From the NCBI GenBank assembly GCA_902547315.1, contig CACCND010000003.1, forward strand, positions 1 to 64,000: a stretch of 64,000 nucleotides of DNA, written 5' to 3'. Each line of letters opens with the position of its first letter. The stretch's first letter is position 1. Origin of the DNA: an uncultured Pelagibacteraceae bacterium. Lineage in GTDB: Bacteria; Pseudomonadota; Alphaproteobacteria; Pelagibacterales; AG-422-B15. The notes beneath the pieces were generated by a model that saw nothing but the letters and a program-made list of their open reading frames with translations, did not search any database and was not told the origin of the DNA. The translations under genes were made by a program, and so were the position numbers. Below, piece by piece: positions 1-8,368 of the stretch.

Positions 1-527
1 GGACATCCTATCTCCTTAGAGTTTTTTCATGGAAGATAATATTAGGAACTAAGGGTGTCATAAACTCATCATTAATTAATGTAGGACTTTTAAATGAACC
101 ACTTACTTTTCTGATGTATTCAGAAACTGCAGTTATTATTACTCTCACTCACGCGTGGGCTGCTTTTGCTTTACTTCCTTTGTATGTTTCATTAGATAAA
201 ATAGATTTCTCATTAATTGAAGCTGGAAGAGATTTAGGATTATCACGATTTGAAGTATTTTGGAAAATAACACTTCCGTTATCTCTACCTGGAATAATCG
301 GTGCGATATTAATTATTTTTATCCCTACAGTCGGAGATTATGTTACTCCCGCATTGCTTGGAGGCACTGATGGAAGAATGCTGTCGAATATGATACAGGG
401 GTACTTTGGGAAAATTAATAATATCCCACTCGGAGCTGCATCTGCAACTATAATGTTATTTACCGTTGCAATTGTAACGATAGCAGTTTCGTACTCAACA
501 AAAAAACTTAGTCAAAGGATGTCATAA
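1..527 (+). CDS. Polyamine-type ABC transporter permease, PotB-like (5' end outside window)
   Basis: This is the inner-membrane permease subunit of a spermidine/putrescine-type ABC importer. The frame is open from base 3 and has no stop upstream, so the gene starts before the window; the first in-window ATG at 114 is internal. The visible part begins with TSYLLRVFSWKIILGTKG, which matches the PotB segment before the third membrane helix. The EAA loop that contacts the ATPase (EAGRDLGLSRFEVFWKITLP) is intact. It is followed with no gap by the second permease. Substrate specificity cannot be read from a permease; polyamine or another cationic amine is inferred from the neighbouring subunits and the PuuA-like enzyme. 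Confidence 0.88.
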   Translation, partial: TSYLLRVFSWKIILGTKGVINSSLINVGLLNEPLTFLMYSETAVIITLTHAWAAFALLPLYVSLDKIDFSLIEAGRDLGLSRFEVFWKITLPLSLPGIIGAILIIFIPTVGDYVTPALLGGTDGRMLSNMIQGYFGKINNIPLGAASATIMLFTVAIVTIAVSYSTKKLSQRMS

Positions 528-1343
528 GTGGAACAAAAAAATAATACTTTGCTAATATATACATTGCTTTATTTTGCCTTTTTATATGTACCAGTTTTAT
601 TTTTGCCATTGTTTAGCTTTAATGATGGAAACTACATGTCATTTCCTCTAACGGGATTCACGACTGAACATTATGAAGAAATGTGGTCAAAATCAAATTT
701 ACACAATGCGCTTTGGGCGAGTATTAAGGTAGGTGTGGTAGCGAGTATTGTAAGTACAACAATTGCACTTTTTGCCGCAAAGGCCTTCGCACGATATAAA
801 TTTAGAGGTCAAAATATCTCCTACGGAGCAATAATGATGCCGTTTTTAATTCCTGAAATTATTCTAGCTGTATCTTTACTTATAATCTGGTTGGCCCTCG
901 GTTTTAAACTTGGACTTGTACCAGTTACCTTGGGCCATATACTCTTTTGCACTCCATTTGCGATGCTTATTTTAATTGCTCGAATTGAAGGATTTGATTT
1001 TTCATTAGAGGAAGCCTCAAGAGATCTTGGAGAAAATGCCTGGGGTACATTTTTTAGAGTATCATTACCATTGTACTTACCGGGTATAATAGCATCACTA
1101 TTACTTAGTTTTATAATTTCTTTTGATGAATTTGTTCTTGCTTTCTTCCTAACAGGAAGCGATGCCACATTACCTATGTACATGTGGGCTCAAATGAGAT
1201 TTGTTCAAAAATTACCTCACGTGTTAGCACTAGGGGCAGTAATAATTGTGTTTACTACACTGATAGTTTTGTTAGCATTTTGGTTAAGAAATCTTGGTCA
1301 GGGAAAAAAGAAAGCCGAATTTGGAATAAATATACATGAATAG
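528..1343 (+). CDS. Polyamine-type ABC transporter permease, PotC-like
   Basis: This is the second membrane permease of the importer, 271 residues, normal for PotC. It starts with GTG directly after the TAA of the upstream permease. It has an N-terminal helix, several further hydrophobic segments and an EAA loop reading EEASRDLGENAWGTFFRVSLP in its middle third. It overlaps the ATPase gene by 8 bases, so the three genes are probably translationally coupled. Together with the upstream gene it forms the heterodimeric translocation path in the inner membrane. Confidence 0.9.
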   Translation: MEQKNNTLLIYTLLYFAFLYVPVLFLPLFSFNDGNYMSFPLTGFTTEHYEEMWSKSNLHNALWASIKVGVVASIVSTTIALFAAKAFARYKFRGQNISYGAIMMPFLIPEIILAVSLLIIWLALGFKLGLVPVTLGHILFCTPFAMLILIARIEGFDFSLEEASRDLGENAWGTFFRVSLPLYLPGIIASLLLSFIISFDEFVLAFFLTGSDATLPMYMWAQMRFVQKLPHVLALGAVIIVFTTLIVLLAFWLRNLGQGKKKAEFGINIHE

Positions 1344-2418
1344 TTCTTTCATACAGATTAATGAAATATCAAAGCACTTTGGTAGTGTAAGAGCAGTTGA
1401 TAATGTCTCATTTCAAATTCATGAGGGTGAGTTTTTTTCTCTTCTGGGACCATCAGGATGTGGTAAAACCACTTTGCTTCGATTGCTTGCTGGTTTTGAG
1501 TATCCAACAACTGGAAACTTATTACTTGATGGCATAGATATTACTTCCTTGCCACCAGATAAAAGACCTACGAACATGGTATTTCAGAATTATGCAATAT
1601 TCCCTCACATAAATGTTGAAAAAAATATTCAATTTGGACTAAGAAAATTAGGTTTAAGTAAAGAGCAAATTGAAAAAAGAGTGAAAGATGTTTTATCGCT
1701 GGTTAAATTAGAGGGCTATGAGGAAAGATTTAGTAGCCAATTATCAGGCGGACAAAGACAAAGAGTCGCTTTAGCTAGAGCTTTAGTAAGACAACCCAAA
1801 GTATTATTACTTGATGAGCCTCTAGGCGCATTAGATAAAAAATTACGAGATGAGATGCAACTCGAATTAAGGTCTCTTCAAAAAGAGATAGGAATTACAT
1901 TTGTGTTTGTAACGCATGATCAGCAAGAAGCAATAAGTATGTCCGATCGAGTTGCTGTGATGAGTGAAGGTAAAATACAACAATTGTCAGCCCCTAATGA
2001 ATTATATAAAAATCCGCAAAATATATTTGTGAGTGATTTTATTGGAGAGACTAATTTCCTTAAAGCATCTACAAAAACTCAAGATGGTGAATATATAAAC
2101 GTTTCAATTGAAAATCTTGGAGAATTTAAGATAAAAAATAACCTTAATATTAGCGAAAACTCTTTTGATGTAGTGTGCAGCATTAGACCTGAAGCCATGA
2201 AGATCGATACAGTAAAATCAGACTGGGATATTTGTTTAGAGGGAAAAATTCGACAAACATCATATCTTGGTGAAATGACAAAATTTTATGTTGAAACAAA
2301 AGAATTAGAAAAAATTATAACTGTATCCTCACAACACTTTGACAATCAGTCATTTAAGAATAATGACTGCTTTATTAGTATAAGTCTTGAAGATATTTCC
2401 TTATTAGACAAAAAATAG
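1336..2418 (+). CDS. ABC transporter ATP-binding protein, PotA-like
   Basis: This is the cytoplasmic ATPase that drives the importer, 360 residues. Visible motifs are Walker A GPSGCGKTT (38-46), a Q-loop near residue 84 (VFQNYAIFP), the signature LSGGQRQRVALARAL (136-150), and Walker B VLLLDEP (156-162) followed by the D-loop GALDKKLR. The H-loop is FVTHDQQEA near 195. The C-terminal third is a TOBE-type regulatory domain with the RPEAM motif typical of the MOI/PotA subfamily. Its stop codon lies inside the stem of a terminator hairpin that serves the convergent binding-protein gene. Confidence 0.93.
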   Translation: MNSSFIQINEISKHFGSVRAVDNVSFQIHEGEFFSLLGPSGCGKTTLLRLLAGFEYPTTGNLLLDGIDITSLPPDKRPTNMVFQNYAIFPHINVEKNIQFGLRKLGLSKEQIEKRVKDVLSLVKLEGYEERFSSQLSGGQRQRVALARALVRQPKVLLLDEPLGALDKKLRDEMQLELRSLQKEIGITFVFVTHDQQEAISMSDRVAVMSEGKIQQLSAPNELYKNPQNIFVSDFIGETNFLKASTKTQDGEYINVSIENLGEFKIKNNLNISENSFDVVCSIRPEAMKIDTVKSDWDICLEGKIRQTSYLGEMTKFYVETKELEKIITVSSQHFDNQSFKNNDCFISISLEDISLLDKK

Positions 2419-2440
2419 CCTGCTCTATACAGAGCAGGCT
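2410..2440 (-). terminator. Rho-independent terminator for the binding-protein gene
   Basis: A perfect 10-bp stem AGCCTGCTCT / AGAGCAGGCT (2417-2426 and 2431-2440) has a 4-base loop. On the minus strand it is followed by six T residues (A-run at 2410-2415 on plus). On plus there is no T-run, so it works mainly for the minus gene that ends at 2465. It may also slow transcripts from the ATPase gene, whose stop codon lies in the stem. Confidence 0.85.
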
Positions 2441-2464
2441 AAATTAGATTTCACAAATTTCAGA

Positions 2465-3541
2465 TTAACCGCCAGCTACCATTTCAGCCCATTGAGCTTC
2501 CATGTAGTCAGTCACTTCATCTGAAGGCATAACAGAGAACATACCGTTAGATAAGTGCTCTGCAGGATTGGAAGCAACACCGCGCTCAGCTAATTCTTCA
2601 GCGGTAATTGTACTAAATCCTTTTTTATTAGAATGACCATAGCCCCACTCACTTAGTAAGTAAGCCGAAGTCTCAGGACTTGTAGCTGCATTAATCATCG
2701 CGTAAGCCTTTTCTTTATCAGCACCTTTCACGATTGCAAGTCCACATGCCCAAGTCATGGTTCCGTTAGCGGGTTGCATCATTTTAGCACCAGCATTCCA
2801 TGCAATTTCATTCCAACCTAAGGCAACATCTATTTCTCCGTTACCTAATGCTTCAACCATTGATGATGTATCGCCAAAGAATGCCCGAATCTGACCGTTG
2901 TCTCTCATTTCTCGGAATTTTGCAATACCTTGATCAATAGCGTCTTTTGTTAATTGATCCTTATCTCGTATATCAATGCCTAAATGATGCATCATTAAGA
3001 ATAACGAGTCTGCTGCTGAGTCTAATATGCCAACTTTACCCATCATTCTTGGATCTTCCATTAAGTTAAAGCTTTCGTTATCAGCGTTCATAAATGGAAC
3101 ATTATCAGTCATATAGAATAGAGTAGTGTCACCCCAGTCAACTGGTGCAAAATAATGTTTACCATCAACCATTCCACTTGGTAAATCTCTTACCTCAGGA
3201 AACATATCATCCCAATGCTCTAATCGAGATATATCTAATGGTTCTAATACGCCCGCTCTGACCCATCTTTTAATTTCACCTTGACATGGCCATGCCAGAT
3301 CAACTTCAAAACCAGCTTTAAGTTTTTGTAATCCTTCTTCGGCATCACCAAATATGGAATATTCAGGAGAACCATGAGCTTCAACGTAAGGTCCGAATAA
3401 GCCATCATCGTCATATCCACCCCATAAAAAGACAGACCCAGGTCCAGGCTTAGACTCTGCGACTTCCTCTTTTCGTTCACATCCTATAATAAGAGCTAGT
3501 AATGAAGCCCCTAAAAGAACTGTAAATATTGATTTTTTCAT
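2465..3541 (-). CDS. Periplasmic amine-binding lipoprotein, PotD/PotF-like
   Basis: This is the substrate-binding component of the importer, 358 residues. It has a lipoprotein signal with lipobox LIIG-C, Cys21 being the lipidated residue. The mature part follows the PotD fold: an early FLWGGYDDDGLFGPYVEA strand, LKAGFEVDLAWPCQG, DWGDTTLFYMTD, and a late VALGWNEIAWNAGAKM ligand-loop region. It is convergent with the permease/ATPase genes instead of lying in their operon, has its own strong promoter and a Shine-Dalgarno (AAAGGAA at 3551-3557), and ends in a strong terminator. This fits the high expression usual for binding proteins. The ligand is not known; polyamine-like is the family inference. 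Confidence 0.88.
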   Translation of the reverse strand: MKKSIFTVLLGASLLALIIGCERKEEVAESKPGPGSVFLWGGYDDDGLFGPYVEAHGSPEYSIFGDAEEGLQKLKAGFEVDLAWPCQGEIKRWVRAGVLEPLDISRLEHWDDMFPEVRDLPSGMVDGKHYFAPVDWGDTTLFYMTDNVPFMNADNESFNLMEDPRMMGKVGILDSAADSLFLMMHHLGIDIRDKDQLTKDAIDQGIAKFREMRDNGQIRAFFGDTSSMVEALGNGEIDVALGWNEIAWNAGAKMMQPANGTMTWACGLAIVKGADKEKAYAMINAATSPETSAYLLSEWGYGHSNKKGFSTITAEELAERGVASNPAEHLSNGMFSVMPSDEVTDYMEAQWAEMVAGG

Positions 3542-3578
3542 AATTAATCATTCCTTTATTTTTGTTAAATCTTGAAAA

Positions 3579-3608
3579 ATTGTACACCTATTATGGAAAT
3601 ATGGTCAA
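3579..3608 (-). promoter_or_regulatory. Sigma-70-type promoter of the binding-protein gene
   Basis: On the minus strand TTGACC (3603-3608) is separated by 18 bases from TACAAT (3579-3584); each hexamer is one mismatch from consensus. The predicted start of transcription is near 3571, about 30 bases before the start codon. Confidence 0.6.
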
Positions 3609-3614
3609 TATATA

Positions 3615-5108
3615 TCAGTCTAGAATAGGCCTATTTTTCGCACTATTCAGCCACGGATCGACCATTTCGTAGTTGTACCCTCCTTGGAACACTAATTCAT
3701 CACTGAAGGAGCGCGAGATAATCTGGATGCCAGTAGGCACACCGTTTGAACTAAAACCAGAGGGCACTGAGAGAACTGGTAATTTGCCTAACATATTAAA
3801 TGGGTGAGACATGCACCATGCAAAATCAGCACATTCTTGTTCTTTTCCATTAATAATGACGTGGTCATTAACTATATCAATATCTGCCTTGATTGCAGGT
3901 AAAGCATTGGTAGGACAGATAAACAAATCATATTTTTCCAGTATTGGTCCAATTTCTTCATACATTTTCCCAGTTACCATTGCACTTTCTTCAACACCAT
4001 AACCTAAGTGAGCACCAATTTGTTCGTGAAAGATTTTTTTATTATTTTTTAATGAGTCTATGTGCATTTCAGTAACTTCACTGAACATTTTTGTATAGTC
4101 ACTCAACTGTTCCTTTTCAGCATCTGAAAGCTCAGAAATTTCTTTATAAAAAGAATTTGCATAATGACTGAAGCAAACCGAATTTACTTCATCTTTTTTC
4201 CAATTAAGTTTCACCTCTGTGACCTGACATCCAAGATTTTTGAATTTTTTTAATGCTGTCAGCGTATTCTGTTCAACTTCTTTATCGATCTCAAAAAATC
4301 CTAAGTCCATTGAATAAGCTATTTTCCAATTTTTAATATTTTCGTAATTTAGTGGTAATATTTTTTTTGGCCGTAAAGATGTTATATCTTTTTGGTTCGG
4401 CCCACACATAATGTTTTGCATCATTGCAGTATCAACTACTGTTCTTGCGAGCGGTCCCGTTACGCAGTAAGGGTCATGATTGAATGGATAACTTTGAGCA
4501 TTTCTTCCATGAGGTGGTTTGAATCCAACTACGCCGCATGCGCCTGCTGGTATTCTTATTGAACCTCCAATGTCACTTCCTGTAGTCAACATTGCACAAC
4601 CAGAAGCTAATGCAGCCGCACTGCCTCCACTTGATCCACCAGGTGTCATATCTAAGTTCCATGGATTTCTTGTGACCCCATTTAGTTTTGAGTGACAAAA
4701 AGAAGTGAGAGAAAATTCAGGATTGGTTGTACGACCGTGAAGTATCGCACCAGAATTGACTATTGTTTCAACATCAATATCAGTTTTCTGTGCGATATTA
4801 TTTTTGAGAAGTAAGCAACCATTACGGTTTGGTTGTCCTTTTATATTCACTTCGTCTTTAATAGCTAAAGGTATACCTTCGAGAGGTAGAACATCCTTGC
4901 CCATAGAGAATTTTTCTTCAGATTCTTTTGCGAGTTCCAAAGATTTATCAAAATCAAGATAATTAAATGCATTTATCTTAGGGTTAACTGTTTCTATTCT
5001 TTTAATTACCACCGTAAGTACTTCAACTGGTGATAATTCTTTTTCTTTATACTTCTCTAACGTGTCTGAAGCGGATAAATAACAAATTTCAATATCAGTA
5101 TCATTCAT
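3615..5108 (-). CDS. Amidase (amidase-signature family)
   Basis: This is a 497-residue hydrolase of carboxylic amides of the amidase-signature family, which also includes GatA and FAAH. The Ser-cisSer-Lys triad is readable: Lys84 in PLAIKDEVNIKG, cis-Ser159 in PGGSSGGSAAA and nucleophile Ser183 in GSDIGGSIRIPAG. It is a stand-alone gene with no gatB or gatC nearby, so I read it as a catabolic amidase and not as the tRNA amidotransferase subunit. It lies between the amine-binding protein gene and the divergent oxygenase/PuuA operon, which suggests it acts on an amide in the same pathway. The substrate is not known. Confidence 0.88.
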   Translation of the reverse strand: MNDTDIEICYLSASDTLEKYKEKELSPVEVLTVVIKRIETVNPKINAFNYLDFDKSLELAKESEEKFSMGKDVLPLEGIPLAIKDEVNIKGQPNRNGCLLLKNNIAQKTDIDVETIVNSGAILHGRTTNPEFSLTSFCHSKLNGVTRNPWNLDMTPGGSSGGSAAALASGCAMLTTGSDIGGSIRIPAGACGVVGFKPPHGRNAQSYPFNHDPYCVTGPLARTVVDTAMMQNIMCGPNQKDITSLRPKKILPLNYENIKNWKIAYSMDLGFFEIDKEVEQNTLTALKKFKNLGCQVTEVKLNWKKDEVNSVCFSHYANSFYKEISELSDAEKEQLSDYTKMFSEVTEMHIDSLKNNKKIFHEQIGAHLGYGVEESAMVTGKMYEEIGPILEKYDLFICPTNALPAIKADIDIVNDHVIINGKEQECADFAWCMSHPFNMLGKLPVLSVPSGFSSNGVPTGIQIISRSFSDELVFQGGYNYEMVDPWLNSAKNRPILD

Positions 5109-5160
5109 GACGATTTTTTATTTAAATTTAACAATTATTAAAATATATTGAAAACTATTT

Positions 5161-6255
5161 ATGATAAGTGAAAAAATCAAAAGTTTAATACAGAGTCAAG
5201 ATCCACATGCAGGAATGGACCAACTTTTCTTTACAAATTCAGAGATATTTCATGCAAGCTATGATGCGATTTTTAAAAAGCAATGGGTTTTTCTCACCCA
5301 TCTCTCGTACTTTAATCAAAACGATATCTTTACATATAACTTAAATAAAGGATTTATAGAGATAAAAAAAAAAGATGATAACCAACTTTCAATTTCCTCA
5401 TCTGATACAAATATCCAGTGCCATTTAAGAGAGTATGAGAGCTTAGTATTTATTAATTTGTCAAACTCTCCCTATTCATTTGATGAATTCATTAAACCAC
5501 TTGAACCATATATTAAAATACATGGATTGAATGATGGTAAGATTGCTTTTCAAAAAGATTTTATTTTTAATGCTTCACACTTGGCTACAATTCATAATTT
5601 TAAAGAATGCGCACATTGCTGGGGAGGTGAATTCACTCACAAAGATTATCTAAGTGTGCACGGTGAAGATTATTGCAATTCTTATGGAGCAGGTGTTGGT
5701 TCAGGGATTGAGGCTCCTAAACTTACAAAACGTATTAAAGAATGGACAGAACAAACATTAAAAAGAGGTTTATTTGTTGGAGAGTTCAGCGAACATGACC
5801 CAAAATATTTTAGAATTGCAGAACGTACACCTCTACCTGAGGGTATTGTGTCAGAAACAATGGACGGCAGTTATTCTTGTTCAACATTGATGGGTGATTT
5901 TAAGAAGATTGGTGCTGACAATGGTTATACTGCAATTGGTTTTAGTCCATTTAACAGTTTTGTTGCTAATAATGAATTTGTGATACTTTTTTTATTCTCA
6001 CCAATTAGTCAAAATAAAACAGTAGTGACCCAATATTGGGTAACTCATAAAGATGCGGAAGTTGATGTTGATAAAATGATTTTTTTGTGGAACCAAACTT
6101 CTACTGAAGATTCTCAGTTATGTGAAATGAATCAAAAGGGAATTGAAAGCAGGTCCTATCAGCCTGGCAAATACGGGGATTTAGAGACGAGCTTAGTTCA
6201 ATATCAGAAATTTTACCTTAATCATTTACAGACACACCTGAACGACTTAGTCTAA
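5161..6255 (+). CDS. Rieske-less oxygenase alpha-subunit homologue, GbcA-like
   Basis: This 364-residue protein aligns by eye with the alpha subunit of glycine-betaine demethylase-type ring-hydroxylating oxygenases. The N-terminal IFKKQWVFLTH matches their start. The C-terminus is clearly related: WVTHKDAEVDVDK, then NQKGIESRSYQPGKYG. The mononuclear iron site appears kept: His152 in KECAHC, His160 in FTHKDY, Asp317 in TSTEDSQL, plus Glu149 at the position that bridges to the Rieske centre. However, the roughly 65 residues that should hold CxH and CxxH are absent: the chain runs from IEIKKKDDNQLSISS into REYESLVFINL with no cluster ligands. It could be an oxygenase with another electron route, a binding protein or a dead enzyme. 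It heads an operon, 18 bases before the PuuA-like gene. Confidence 0.75.
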   Translation: MISEKIKSLIQSQDPHAGMDQLFFTNSEIFHASYDAIFKKQWVFLTHLSYFNQNDIFTYNLNKGFIEIKKKDDNQLSISSSDTNIQCHLREYESLVFINLSNSPYSFDEFIKPLEPYIKIHGLNDGKIAFQKDFIFNASHLATIHNFKECAHCWGGEFTHKDYLSVHGEDYCNSYGAGVGSGIEAPKLTKRIKEWTEQTLKRGLFVGEFSEHDPKYFRIAERTPLPEGIVSETMDGSYSCSTLMGDFKKIGADNGYTAIGFSPFNSFVANNEFVILFLFSPISQNKTVVTQYWVTHKDAEVDVDKMIFLWNQTSTEDSQLCEMNQKGIESRSYQPGKYGDLETSLVQYQKFYLNHLQTHLNDLV

Positions 6256-6273
6256 TCTTAATTCGATACCTGT

Positions 6274-7644
6274 ATGGAACTTGCAACACAATCAGAATTT
6301 GATGAAGTGCTTAATCGTCATCATAATATCCAATATGTAGACGCAATATTTACAGACCTCTGTGGTTATGTAAGGGGAAAAAGATTTCCAGTGTTAGAGG
6401 CAGATAAGATTTTTTCAGATGGTGTATTGTTGCCGTTTTCAGCATTTTACTTAGATGTCCTAGGTGGCGTAACTAACACGATGAATCTGGGTTGGACAGA
6501 CGGCGATCCAGATGGGGTTTTAATGCCTGTTAAAAATTCCATTAAGCTCGTTCCTTGGGATAACAAGGTTCTTCAAGTACTAATATCCATGAGAAAAGAA
6601 CAGGAAAAATGGGGTGTAATAGAAAATCCAGCTGAAGTTGATCCAAGAAATATTTTAGAAAAAGTAATGAATAAATTCAGAGGTACTGGATTAAATCCAG
6701 TGGTAGCTTTTGAATTAGAGTTTTATTTGTTGGACAAGAAAAGAAATCAGGAAGGTAAACCAGTTCCTGCATTAGGTGCAAGTAAAACTCATGTATATGG
6801 AATTCCTGATCTTGATATGTTTGGGGATTTATTTAATGAAATTAACGAGAATTGTAAAATTCAAGATATCCCTGCAACAACAGCTTCAAGTGAATTTGCT
6901 GCTGGCCAATATGAAATTAATTTAAAGCATACCAGCGACCTGCTTAAAGCAGCGGATGATGCTGCTATGTTGAGAAGAATAATAAAAGAAACAACTGCAA
7001 AGCATGGGTTTGAAGCAACATTTATGGCAAAGCCATTTCTTGAGGAGACTGGAAATGGAATGCACCTGCATATTTCAGTCTACGATGATAATGGAAAAAA
7101 TATTTTTGCAACTAAGAATCGTTACGGAAATGATAAGTTAAAAAATGCTTTAGCTGGTTTTCAAGAAATTTTTTATGACTCATTTCCAATTTTTATTCCA
7201 AATAGAAATGGTTATCGAAGAATACAAACCCGAAATTTTGTTCCTGTAAATAAAAGTTGGTCTTGGAATCGAAGAGATGTTTCGTTGAGAATACCTGCTG
7301 GATCAGATAGCACAAAAAGAATTGAACATCGGGTAGCATCAGCCGATGCAAATCCATATCTTGTCTTAGCCTGTATCCTTTCTGGACTTCATCATGGACT
7401 TACAAAAAAACTGTCACCAACTGACCAAGTAAGTTTTGATAACACTGAAGGCGCTGATAAGACTGCTGATCCTGAAATGCCAAAAAATATGGAGTCTGCA
7501 CTAAATCGTTTTAAAGAGTCAAAAATTTTATCTAAGTATTTAGGAAAAGAGTATCTTGATTTATACGTATCAGCCAAAGAAGGTGAATTTGAACATATGG
7601 ATAACAGTTTCATACCTTCAGAAGAATACGATTTTTATTTATAG
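6274..7644 (+). CDS. Glutamine synthetase family protein, gamma-glutamyl-amine ligase, PuuA-like
   Basis: This 456-residue enzyme would join glutamate to an amine with ATP. It resembles PuuA (gamma-glutamylputrescine synthetase) over its whole length: YVDAIFTDLCGYVRGKRFPV (21-40), FELEFYLLD (146-154), SSEFAAGQYEINL (205-217) with metal-site Glu207 and Glu214, NGMHLHIS with His264, and RIEHRVASADANPYLV. The adenylylation loop of housekeeping GlnA is not seen. Its location beside a polyamine-type importer supports amine activation. Other members of this family make gamma-glutamylmethylamide or gamma-glutamylethanolamide, so the exact amine is open. I see no clear Shine-Dalgarno, so coupling to the upstream gene is likely. 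Confidence 0.85.
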   Translation: MELATQSEFDEVLNRHHNIQYVDAIFTDLCGYVRGKRFPVLEADKIFSDGVLLPFSAFYLDVLGGVTNTMNLGWTDGDPDGVLMPVKNSIKLVPWDNKVLQVLISMRKEQEKWGVIENPAEVDPRNILEKVMNKFRGTGLNPVVAFELEFYLLDKKRNQEGKPVPALGASKTHVYGIPDLDMFGDLFNEINENCKIQDIPATTASSEFAAGQYEINLKHTSDLLKAADDAAMLRRIIKETTAKHGFEATFMAKPFLEETGNGMHLHISVYDDNGKNIFATKNRYGNDKLKNALAGFQEIFYDSFPIFIPNRNGYRRIQTRNFVPVNKSWSWNRRDVSLRIPAGSDSTKRIEHRVASADANPYLVLACILSGLHHGLTKKLSPTDQVSFDNTEGADKTADPEMPKNMESALNRFKESKILSKYLGKEYLDLYVSAKEGEFEHMDNSFIPSEEYDFYL

Positions 7645-7648
7645 ATTT

Positions 7649-8368
7649 ATGACTGATCTGCTTTTTAATCAAGATAGTTACTTAAAAGAAACAGAAGCCA
7701 GTATTATTGGAGTTGAAGGAAATATAATAAAATTGGATAGAACAATTTTTTATGCAGAGTCAGGTGGACAACCTGGAGATCAAGGCGAGATTGTATTAAA
7801 GGACCAAGTTCTCAAAGTTGTAGACACTAAAAAAGGATCAAAGCCGAATGAAATTTTGCATATTGTTGATGGTCCCATCGATCAAAGCTTAATTAATCAA
7901 TCCGCCGAACTTAAGATCAATTGGGAACTTAGATATGCTCATATGAAAATGCATTCGAGTTGCCATATTTTGTGTAGCTTAGTAGATGCTCTAATAACAG
8001 GCGCGTCGGTTGGAAGTGCTAAATCAAGAATAGATTTTGATGTTGATCCATCAATGCTAAATAAAGAAGAGTTAAATGAGAAGATTAGGGATATTATTAG
8101 CAAAGACTATCCCATAATCATAAATCAAATTACAGGAGATGAACTAAAATCAAATCCTCACTTAGCTAAAGGGGCTGCCGTTTCACCTCCAGTTATAGAT
8201 AACAAAGTACAAACAGTTCAAATTGGTGAGGGAGAAAACATTATCGATCTTCAATGTTGTGGAGGAACACATTGCCAATCTACGAAAGAAATTGGACTAC
8301 TTGAGATTGGAAAGATTGAAAATAAAGGTAAGAGAAACAGGCGAATTAATATAAGGTTTAGTTCATGA
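7649..8368 (+). CDS. Alanyl-tRNA editing protein, AlaX-like
   Basis: This 239-residue protein matches free-standing relatives of the AlaRS editing domain, which hydrolyse mischarged aminoacyl-tRNA(Ala). The N-terminal FYAESGGQPGDQG is the family hallmark. The zinc site is present: His98 and His102 in HMKMHSSCH, and CCGGTH with Cys204 and His208. I chose ATG 7649, four bases after the upstream stop; an open frame back to 7556 would overlap the synthetase gene by 89 bases and adds no family sequence. It lies between a catabolic amine ligase and a crotonase, which is an odd place for a tRNA quality-control gene and may mean a different ester or thioester substrate. Confidence 0.85.
   Translation: MTDLLFNQDSYLKETEASIIGVEGNIIKLDRTIFYAESGGQPGDQGEIVLKDQVLKVVDTKKGSKPNEILHIVDGPIDQSLINQSAELKINWELRYAHMKMHSSCHILCSLVDALITGASVGSAKSRIDFDVDPSMLNKEELNEKIRDIISKDYPIIINQITGDELKSNPHLAKGAAVSPPVIDNKVQTVQIGEGENIIDLQCCGGTHCQSTKEIGLLEIGKIENKGKRNRRINIRFSS

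Noticed and set aside
5161-6255. Frameshift as the cause of the missing Rieske domain
   Set aside because: One frame runs without a break from an IFKKQWVFLTH start to the C-terminus, and the sequences on both sides of the deletion are in register with the family, so an in-frame loss is simpler. Only relatives can exclude an assembly deletion.
7556-7648. Longer N-terminus for the AlaX-like protein
   Set aside because: It would overlap the ligase gene by 89 bases, and the extra residues do not resemble the AlaX N-terminus.
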